NCBI GenBank assembly: GCA_913020445.1
Contig: CAJWAR010000029.1
Coordinates: 1 to 50,185 of the forward strand
Source: an uncultured Rhodospirillaceae bacterium
Lineage (GTDB): Bacteria; Pseudomonadota; Alphaproteobacteria; Rhodospirillales; UBA2165
Direction of reading: 5' to 3'
Length of the DNA: 50,185 bases
Numbering within the stretch: position 1 is the stretch's first letter; each line of letters opens with the position of its first letter. The notes under the pieces were generated by a model. The model did no database searches and had not been told where the DNA came from. It saw only the letters and a list, made by a program, of their open reading frames with translations. Both the position numbers and the translations under genes were made by a program. Positions 44,490 to 50,185 of this stretch are shown here, piece after piece.

Positions 44490-45336
44490 AAGCGACATTC
44501 AAACCAAGGAAGTTCTAGACTGGAAAGGACTTCACTTGTTTCATTTTGCCGCCTCGTCCTGTTCACAAAAGACCCGGGTTTGTCTCAATCTGAAAAACAT
44601 TGAATGGGAGTCGCACCATCTAGATTTAGGGGCGGGTGAAAATTACACCGAGTATTATCTGGGCATCAATCCGCGGGGGCTGGTGCCGACCTTGGTGCAT
44701 GACGGCGAGGTACATATCGAAAGCAACGATATTCTCACCCTGCTGGACGAACGATTTCCTGAGGTTAAGCTGATACCACCGGGTATGGAAGGACAAGTGG
44801 CCAAATTGCTCCACCACGAGGATGATCTTCACCTGGATTTGCGCACCCTCACCTTCCGCTTTACTCAGCCGCGCGGCAAGGAGCCACGCTCAAAAGAGAC
44901 GCTCAAGAATTACCGGGAAAGAGGGTCCGGCACGGTGCGTGGCGAGCGCGATGCCCATAAAGACGTCGAACTCAAGTTTTGGGAAACGGCAGCGGATACT
45001 GGCATCTCCGATGACGCTGTCCGGATTTCCACCGGCAGATTTAAGGCAGCGCTTGATGAATTGAGTGAACGTTTGCAAAACAGCAAGAATTTGCTCGGCG
45101 ATGATATTACTGTGCTTGATATCGCCTGGGTTATCTACGTCAACCGGCTGGTCCGCTGTGGCTATCCGCTCGAGCGGTTGCATCCAAAAGTACACGATTG
45201 GTTTTGGCCGCTGCGCAATAGCCCGGAGTTTGACAAGGAAATGCAAGTCCCGCCCGAGGTTCAAAAAGCAGTCGACGAACGCCACGAAGAACAGCGCAAG
45301 ACAGGAACAACATTAGCGGATGTCGCTGGGCTTTGA
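44473..45336 (+). CDS. Glutathione S-transferase-like protein
   Basis: A 287-residue GST-fold protein starting at GTG 44473, six bases after AAGGAG. The thioredoxin-like domain (about 18-95) has a Ser/Cys motif in HFAASSCSQKTRVCLNLKNI, the cis-Pro in GLVPTLVHDGEVHIESNDIL and LLDERFPEVKL. The helical domain follows (about 105-260), with SERLQNSKNLLGDDITVLDI. A charged insertion at 130-165 (RGKEPRSKETLKNYRERGSG) is longer than in standard GSTs. The C-terminal tail is hydrophilic. It is not a close copy of the GST at 37822. Substrate unknown. It is convergent with the DUF4340 gene. Confidence 0.82.
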   Translation: MVQLIESDIQTKEVLDWKGLHLFHFAASSCSQKTRVCLNLKNIEWESHHLDLGAGENYTEYYLGINPRGLVPTLVHDGEVHIESNDILTLLDERFPEVKLIPPGMEGQVAKLLHHEDDLHLDLRTLTFRFTQPRGKEPRSKETLKNYRERGSGTVRGERDAHKDVELKFWETAADTGISDDAVRISTGRFKAALDELSERLQNSKNLLGDDITVLDIAWVIYVNRLVRCGYPLERLHPKVHDWFWPLRNSPEFDKEMQVPPEVQKAVDERHEEQRKTGTTLADVAGL

Positions 45337-45360
45337 TTTAAAGGTAGTTGTTGCGAACGC

Positions 45361-45393
45361 TTGCGAATCCGGTACCGGTTACCGGATTCGCAA
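45361..45393. terminator. Perfect 14-bp inverted repeat between convergent genes
   Basis: TTGCGAATCCGGTA (45361-45374) pairs without mismatch with TACCGGATTCGCAA (45380-45393) over a five-base loop. A related word (TTGCGAGTCCGGTAACCGG) follows at about 45407. It lies between the GST gene and the DUF4340 gene and could end transcription from both sides, but no T-run follows. Confidence 0.6.
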
Positions 45394-45442
45394 TTAGACC
45401 GAGTTGTTGCGAGTCCGGTAACCGGTACCTCGGAATAAAATT

Positions 45443-46498
45443 CTACTTTTTCTTCTTTTTGTCTTTCTTTGGATCTTTAAGCACGTCGCTGTGTTTGCGG
45501 CTCATATAGCGGTATTTGTGCGCTGGCAATTGGTAGACCCATTTAGATACAACGGCGTTGATTGCCGCCGCTTCTTTTTTGACTTTGTCGCTGGCGCCAT
45601 CAGACGTGCGCGCGGCAAGCTCGGCCCAGAACTCTTCACCGTTGTTAAGCTCAATCATTTTGACATCGACGATCAAACCATCATTCGTTTTGATCTCCGT
45701 CTTAATGGTTTTATCGGCGGGAAACTTCTTCTCGCCCTTAGCCATGACATCTTCAAGCTCCAGCTTATCCAAGCCGTCTCCCATATTATCGATGTCTGAC
45801 TGATACTCGACGACCCGGTCAGCCGGCATATTGTCAATTTTGAACTTTTCTTTACCAGCCCGGCTGACAATCATTTGCTGACCATCCGGATGAATGACCG
45901 CAACGTTCTGAATACGTTTACCAGCAATATTTAGAAACTCCGGCTTCACCCATTTATTGATCGTACCAGGGATATCGAGACGGCCCGAGGCCAGCCAGGA
46001 CTGCGCATCACCGGGTTTTCGGATATAGCGGCCGACATTAGAAGGACCGGCCACGTCAGCATTAACCTTGCCGACAATCAGCTTGGCGAGATCGCCCGAT
46101 TTACCCTTAACCGTCAGCAAAATTGATTTCGTTTTATCGCCATTCAGGTCTTCAACTTGGAGACGCGCATAAAGCTTTGGCTTTTTGGTCTTGGCTTCTC
46201 TGAGACGAAGCTCAGACAAGCCGAGTAAAAGTTCGCTCATAACTTCGTTGGAAGCGACATAGTTTTGGCGGTCGGCCATCACCCATTTATCACCTTCGCG
46301 CTTGACGGTAATGGTTTTTTTGGCGTCCTGAACAATAATTTCGGTGACACCTTTAGCCTGATCGGCAAAGCCCGGCAGCAAAAGTTTGTCTTCCAGGCCA
46401 ACTTTGTGGACGGAATAGCGCGACGCCACAGAAAAACCTGCCGCCACGACGACAATTGCTGTAATGGCTGTAAATCCGATAAATGTTTTGGGATTCAT
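45443..46498 (-). CDS. DUF4340 domain protein of a Gld-like ABC operon
   Basis: A membrane-anchored protein of about 351 residues; ATG 46498 (MNPKTFIGF) has GGAG eleven bases upstream. One N-terminal span (FIGFTAITAIVVVAAGFSVA) is followed by a periplasmic, beta-rich region with two copies of a DUF4340-like unit (VTEIIVQDAKKTITVKREGD then KWVMADRQNYVASNEVMSEL; later IQNVAVIHPDGQQMIVSRAG). The C-terminus is Lys-rich (KDPKKDKKKKK). It is the last gene of a four-gene operon with an ABC ATPase, a permease and a GldG-like protein, an arrangement seen in many proteobacteria. Its function in the complex is unknown. Confidence 0.8.
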   Translation of the reverse strand: MNPKTFIGFTAITAIVVVAAGFSVASRYSVHKVGLEDKLLLPGFADQAKGVTEIIVQDAKKTITVKREGDKWVMADRQNYVASNEVMSELLLGLSELRLREAKTKKPKLYARLQVEDLNGDKTKSILLTVKGKSGDLAKLIVGKVNADVAGPSNVGRYIRKPGDAQSWLASGRLDIPGTINKWVKPEFLNIAGKRIQNVAVIHPDGQQMIVSRAGKEKFKIDNMPADRVVEYQSDIDNMGDGLDKLELEDVMAKGEKKFPADKTIKTEIKTNDGLIVDVKMIELNNGEEFWAELAARTSDGASDKVKKEAAAINAVVSKWVYQLPAHKYRYMSRKHSDVLKDPKKDKKKKK

Positions 46499-46519
46499 AA
46501 CAATCAATACTCCGTAATT

Positions 46520-48427
46520 TTAATCATGCGCCTGCTGCTTGTAGCGCCGGCGACGCAGGACCGCCAAAACAAGCGCCACAATCGCAATTATGATCGGCAT
46601 GGTCCAAATGTTGAGAATTTTGAGCTGGGTATCCAGCTGCTCAATATCTTTCCTTAGCGCCAACTGTACGTCGCGTAATTGTTTCCGCACCGTTAGCATT
46701 TCACCGCGAAATTGCTTGAACGCTTTTTGCTGCGTCGAGGTTAAAATAATTTTGCCTTTGCCCTTCCCTTCGACGTTCAGACCCTGCAACTTACCTTGAA
46801 GCTCTTTTAACTTGCTGGAGAGCTGCTGCTCGGTTTTGCGGTACTTATCTTCGGCCAAGTTTTTAATGTCTTGGATGGTGTGGAAAGGTTTAACCGACAA
46901 TCCCCGGCTCCTGAGTGAAATCAGCGCCTGACTGCCACCGAGATTTTCCAGGGAATTCACCAGGAAATCAGCATTGTTGGATACCGGTGTCGAGATTTTC
47001 TGACCAAAGAAATCCTGCTGCTGCACCCAGAAGCGCGAGGTCAGCAGATCACTGTCCGCCATCACGATCATATTCAAATCCGATTTGGATTCACCTAAAT
47101 GCGGCGGCAGTTTGACGGGCTTTTTGTCGTCATCTTTTTTCTTAGCGTCTTTTTTGGGCTTAGGTGGTCCGTCCGGGAAAGCCGATTTCACTTTGCCGCT
47201 AAACCGCGCCGCGATGGTGAAACTTTTATTTTCTGATTTAAATTGTTTGAGAATGGCTTCTGGATTGATCTGACCCCGGACAAACTTTGCATCAATTCGC
47301 TGGGAAATTTTGCTGGTCTGCAAAAGAGGTATCATTTTTACGCTGGCGTCTTTTTTAAGCGCCAATGTGCCTGCACTCGCCAAGGAGATCGCCGTCAATT
47401 GGCCGGTGACAACATCATCGTCGTTTAAGGCGCGTTTATCGTAAATACCCCAGGAGAGGTAATCTGCAATCACGTCCCTGCCGTTGACGGGCGCTTGCAC
47501 CCGGATAGCGCGGGTGCGGTCACCAACAAATTTATCCTCATTATAATCGATGCCCCAAACGTCAAAGAGCTTTTTAAGCTCGGACGAGCCGGCGCCGGGA
47601 GGTGCCTGCGGTGTCATCCGCGCGGTTTCATTTTGTGGATCAAGGAAGACCAATAGACGGCCGCCGCGCATAACGAATTGATCAACAGCATACATAAGGT
47701 CGTCTTCGAGAATTTTGGGATGCACCATCAATAAGACGTCGATATCGTCATCGATTTTCTTGGCCGCGGAGTCAATTGACTTAACTTCAAAGAACTGCGT
47801 GACCTGTTGCATAATCGGCCACGGTTTGTATTGCAGCATCGGATCAGCTTCGATCAACAGCGAGGTAATCAGGCCGATTTTTTTCTTCTTGGGCTGGGCT
47901 AATTCAAAGACCAGACGGGTCAGATCGTATTCCAGAAACTGTTCCCGCTGCGGATTGAAGAACGCGATGTTTTTGCGGTCATCCGTCGAGTTGACAGCGG
48001 CCATGCCAAAGTAGCCGAGCTCACCTGATTGATCGAGTGGCACACCTTGGATGCCAAACTTCACCGCTTCATCCTCTTCGACGGAGAAAGAAACCGGATT
48101 GATGACTTTAAGATTGATCTTACCGCCGGAAATCACCTGGAAATGCTCGAGCAGTTCGCGCACCCGCTTAAAATAATTGCCGTGGGGCGGACTAATTTCA
48201 CCGAATGTCGGTGAATAATAAAGCCGGAAGGTGATCGGCTCATCTATCGTCTTGATGACTTCTTTGGTGCCCTCCGACAGGGTGTAGAGTTTATTCTCCG
48301 TCAAATCCAGCTGCGCGCTCTGGATTTCCAGCGACGACCAAATATTGACGAAAAATAGAAATATGGCTGCGACAACCAGTCCGGCAATCGTCAGTTTTTT
48401 GCGATCCATGTTTTCTAATGCTTGCAT
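46520..48427 (-). CDS. GldG-like auxiliary protein of an ABC transporter
   Basis: A 635-residue protein with one N-terminal span (LTIAGLVVAAIFLFFVNIWS) and one C-terminal span (WTMPIIIAIVALVLAVLRRR). The large periplasmic part has the GldG/ABC-type_uncharacterised domain: LDLTENKLYTLSEGTKEVIK, ITFRLYYSPTFGEISPP, KIGLITSLLIEADPML, RGGRLLVFLDPQNETAR, and NMIVMADSDLLTSRFWVQ further on. Before the last span lies a helical coiled-coil region (about 540-600, TEQQLSSKLKELQGKLQGLN). In Bacteroidetes GldG works with GldA and GldF in gliding; in proteobacteria the role of this system is unsettled. It starts ten bases after the permease stop, with GAGG before the ATG. Confidence 0.85.
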   Translation of the reverse strand: MQALENMDRKKLTIAGLVVAAIFLFFVNIWSSLEIQSAQLDLTENKLYTLSEGTKEVIKTIDEPITFRLYYSPTFGEISPPHGNYFKRVRELLEHFQVISGGKINLKVINPVSFSVEEDEAVKFGIQGVPLDQSGELGYFGMAAVNSTDDRKNIAFFNPQREQFLEYDLTRLVFELAQPKKKKIGLITSLLIEADPMLQYKPWPIMQQVTQFFEVKSIDSAAKKIDDDIDVLLMVHPKILEDDLMYAVDQFVMRGGRLLVFLDPQNETARMTPQAPPGAGSSELKKLFDVWGIDYNEDKFVGDRTRAIRVQAPVNGRDVIADYLSWGIYDKRALNDDDVVTGQLTAISLASAGTLALKKDASVKMIPLLQTSKISQRIDAKFVRGQINPEAILKQFKSENKSFTIAARFSGKVKSAFPDGPPKPKKDAKKKDDDKKPVKLPPHLGESKSDLNMIVMADSDLLTSRFWVQQQDFFGQKISTPVSNNADFLVNSLENLGGSQALISLRSRGLSVKPFHTIQDIKNLAEDKYRKTEQQLSSKLKELQGKLQGLNVEGKGKGKIILTSTQQKAFKQFRGEMLTVRKQLRDVQLALRKDIEQLDTQLKILNIWTMPIIIAIVALVLAVLRRRRYKQQAHD

Positions 48428-48437
48428 GGTTCTAACC

Positions 48438-49172
48438 TCACGATCCTCTGGTTAAATCAATGACGGCGGCGTTGACGTAAAGAAATACGCCAATGATCGA
48501 GCCGAAGAAAACGACATCTCTCAGGTCAATCACACCGCGGACAATTGTATTGAAATGGGTTAAAAAGCTCATCGAAGCCAAGGCTTCAAGAACGAATGAT
48601 GGCGCCCAGCCCTGGAAGAAAGATTGCACGAGCTCAACCCCGCTCATCAGGAATAAGAAGCAGACAACCGCCGTTAGGATAAAGGCAATCACCTGGTTCT
48701 TGGTGACGGCAGAAAGGCAGGAGCCAATTGCGAGATAGCCACCGGCCATCACTAGACTGCCAAGGTAGCTGGCGATAATTACGCCATTATCCGGCGTGCC
48801 GAGATAATTGACCGTGATCCAAAGCGGAAAGGTCAACATCAAGGCAATGGCAATAAAGGCCCAGGCGGCCAGGAACTTACCGATCACCACAACCCAGGTC
48901 GGCGTCGGTAAAGTTAACAGCAATTCCACCGTCCCGGTCTTGCGTTCTTCCGCCCACAGCCGCATGGAAATAGCTGGGATCAAGAAGAGATAGAGCCACG
49001 GGTGAAAACTGAAAAATGAAGCTAAATCTGCCTGACCGCGTTCAAAAAAGGCACCCATAAAAAACGTGAGCGCGCCGCTCATGGCCAGGAAAATAACGAT
49101 AAAGACATAGGCGAGGGGCGTATTAAAATATGCACCCAACTCTCTTTTAATAATGACCCAACAATTATGCAT
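48438..49172 (-). CDS. ABC-2 type permease, GldF-like
   Basis: A 244-residue inner-membrane protein with six likely spans (for example FIVIFLAMSGALTFFMGAFF, FLAAWAFIAIALMLTFPLWI, YLGSLVMAGGYLAIGSCLSA, NQVIAFILTAVVCFLFLMSG). The N-terminus HNCWVIIKRELGAYFNTPLA and the motif MRLWAEERKTGTVELLLTLP are typical of ABC-2 permeases next to GldA-like ATPases. It lies 25 bp after the ATPase gene and ten bases before the GldG-like gene. It forms the membrane part of a transporter with unknown cargo. Confidence 0.88.
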   Translation of the reverse strand: MHNCWVIIKRELGAYFNTPLAYVFIVIFLAMSGALTFFMGAFFERGQADLASFFSFHPWLYLFLIPAISMRLWAEERKTGTVELLLTLPTPTWVVVIGKFLAAWAFIAIALMLTFPLWITVNYLGTPDNGVIIASYLGSLVMAGGYLAIGSCLSAVTKNQVIAFILTAVVCFLFLMSGVELVQSFFQGWAPSFVLEALASMSFLTHFNTIVRGVIDLRDVVFFGSIIGVFLYVNAAVIDLTRGS

Positions 49173-49197
49173 TGTCCGGTAGTCTCCCTAAAAAATT

Positions 49198-49932
49198 CTA
49201 ATTAATGAGTGTGAGCTGGCGGAAAACGTCGTCCAAGTTGCCACTTGGCGACTGTTCCTTCAATTTTGCCGGGGAATTGTCAAAGACTATTTTGCCTTCG
49301 GCAATGATAACGGCCCGCGTGCAAACAGCCTCGACCTCTTCGAGTATATGCGTTGAGATGACGATGGCTTTATCGGCTGCCATTTCTTTTATGAGTTCGC
49401 GAACTTGATGTTTTTGGTTTGGATCGAGTCCATCAGTTGGCTCATCAAGGATCAACACGTCGGGGTCATGCAAGATGGCCTGGGCAAATCCGACCCGGCG
49501 TTTAAAACCTTTTGACAACGTATCGATGGGCTGGTTCATCACCGGGCGCAATTGCAGTTTCTCAATGGCGTAGGCAACTTGTTTTTGCTTAGCTTCGCCG
49601 GAAAGACCCCTAATTTCAGCAATGAAGTTTAAAAAACTGGCGGCCGTCATATCACCGTAAAGCGGTGCACCTTCGGGCAAATAGCCGATTTTGGTCTTCG
49701 CCTCGAGCGGATGAATTTCAACATCAAATCCACAGACGGCAGCTTTTCCGTGAGTAATCGGCAGATAGCCCGTCACCATTTTCATCGTTGTAGATTTGCC
49801 GGCGCCGTTCGGACCCAAAAAGCCCAACACTTCGCCTTTTTTGACATCAAAAGAAATATTATCGACGGCCCGCAGCGGCCCAAAATCTTTGGTCAGCCCA
49901 TCGATTGAAATCATGGTATCGCCTGTCGTCAT
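49198..49932 (-). CDS. ABC transporter ATP-binding protein, GldA-like
   Basis: A 244-residue ATPase and the first gene of the Gld-like operon. Motifs: Walker A in GFLGPNGAGKSTTMKMVTGY (about 38-57), Q-loop region replaced by IGYLPEGAPLYGDMTA as in drug or Gld-type ATPases, signature LSKGFKRRVGFAQAI, Walker B DVLILDEPTDGLDPNQ, and the switch His in VISTHILEEVE. The signature is LSKGF rather than LSGGQ, as is common in this subgroup. The start is ATG 49932 with GGGGAAG upstream; an internal ATG at 49914 (MISIDGL) is also possible. It drives the permease encoded directly downstream. Confidence 0.92.
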   Translation of the reverse strand: MTTGDTMISIDGLTKDFGPLRAVDNISFDVKKGEVLGFLGPNGAGKSTTMKMVTGYLPITHGKAAVCGFDVEIHPLEAKTKIGYLPEGAPLYGDMTAASFLNFIAEIRGLSGEAKQKQVAYAIEKLQLRPVMNQPIDTLSKGFKRRVGFAQAILHDPDVLILDEPTDGLDPNQKHQVRELIKEMAADKAIVISTHILEEVEAVCTRAVIIAEGKIVFDNSPAKLKEQSPSGNLDDVFRQLTLIN

Positions 49933-50060
49933 CCCAGATTCTTCCCCATAATACTTTGTGTCTCGTTTATAATTTCAAGCCACATAATTTTGTAATCTAC
50001 CCCAAAGCTCAAATAACTTTCGGACAATATTTCGTGTAGTAAACGTGAGCGATAAAGAGG

Positions 50061-50108
50061 GGGAGCCGCTCTGTCAATCCCAAGTCTTGGATAACGCACA
50101 CGGCTCCC
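50061..50108. terminator. Hairpin structure downstream of groEL
   Basis: GGGAGCCG (50061-50068) pairs with CGGCTCCC (50101-50108). A smaller inner palindrome (ATCCCAAGTCTTGGAT, 50077-50092) sits in the loop. It follows the groEL stop on the minus strand by about 20 bp, and a CTCTTTAT stretch comes after, so it is a likely groEL terminator. Confidence 0.6.
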
Positions 50109-50130
50109 ATCTTTATTCGTTCGAACAGCC

Positions 50131-50185
50131 TTACATCATGCCGCCCATACCGCCCATGCCGCCCATATCAGGCATGGCCGGCGCA
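50131..50185 (-). CDS. groEL: Chaperonin GroEL, C-terminal end (cut by window edge)
   Basis: Only the last codons are present. In minus-strand sense they read AGHAMPDMGG-like tail sequence, more exactly APAMPDMGGMGGMGGMM and then TAA at 50133-50131. The Gly-Gly-Met repeat tail is the hallmark of GroEL and is unlikely to be anything else. The rest of the gene lies beyond the right edge. Confidence 0.9.
   Translation of the reverse strand, partial: APAMPDMGGMGGMGGMM

Overview
The window reads as a chromosomal segment of a marine or soil-type alphaproteobacterium of intermediate GC content. The lineage is inferred from gene content: an alpha-type GltB/GltD pair, oxalyl-CoA decarboxylase and formyl-CoA transferase, several class III nucleotide cyclases, two TTAA-N7-TTAA motifs of the CtrA type, and frequent TTG/GTG starts with GGGGGAA-type ribosome binding sites. 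No tRNA, rRNA, insertion sequence, prophage or CRISPR array was seen. A GroEL C-terminus is cut by the right edge.

Layout. (1) 1-1.2 kb: a nonsense-interrupted cupin gene and the decayed end of a hybrid histidine kinase. (2) 1.2-7.4 kb, minus strand: an oxalate operon, oxc - frc - ADP-forming acyl-CoA synthetase, preceded by a GntR/FCD regulator. (3) 7.5-10.8 kb, minus strand: three tandem paralogous cupins (the middle one has lost its metal ligands), an Asp/Glu-racemase-fold enzyme with only one of the two catalytic cysteines, and a LysR regulator. (4) 10.9-11.4 kb: a two-gene unit made of a SelW/Rdx-type gene with an in-frame TGA at the CxxU position, a SECIS-like hairpin behind it, and a small membrane protein. 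(5) 11.5-16 kb: a secreted ankyrin/proline-rich protein, a CBS pair protein, an atypical receiver protein, a membrane-anchored subtilase and an interrupted small membrane protein. (6) 16-30 kb: a signalling and secretion island with a 36-residue-repeat coiled-coil protein coupled to a GAF-GAF-PAS-cyclase, a TolC protein, a CHASE2-cyclase (interrupted), a type I secretion ABC protein (interrupted), an HlyD adaptor, MotA, MotB, an MBL-fold hydrolase and a SAM hydrolase. (7) 30.3-37.8 kb: a tiny gene with a strong ribosome binding site, gltB-gltD and a CgeB-like glycosyltransferase. (8) 37.8-45.3 kb: two GST-like proteins, a molybdopterin oxidoreductase, a 780-bp AT-rich gene-free stretch with DnaA-box-like words, a dienelactone-hydrolase-family protein, a class III CoA transferase and a frameshifted thioredoxin-like protein. 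(9) 45.4-50 kb, minus strand: a Gld-like ABC operon (ATPase, permease, GldG-like, DUF4340) and the end of groEL.

How the parts work together. The oxalate operon can convert oxalate to formyl-CoA, CO2 and formate; the synthetase could prime the cycle or harvest ATP. The island at 16-30 kb joins cyclic-nucleotide synthesis (two cyclases), a candidate cyclic-nucleotide phosphodiesterase (the MBL protein), a complete type I secretion trio and a flagellar-type stator pair. No secreted substrate is present in the window.

The most notable observation is the short selenoprotein-like gene at 11147-11371, which a standard gene caller would miss because of its TGA. A second theme is the number of damaged genes: four genes with one in-frame stop each, one clear frameshift and one possible frameshift within 50 kb. 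Either the assembly carries point errors or this genome is losing genes.
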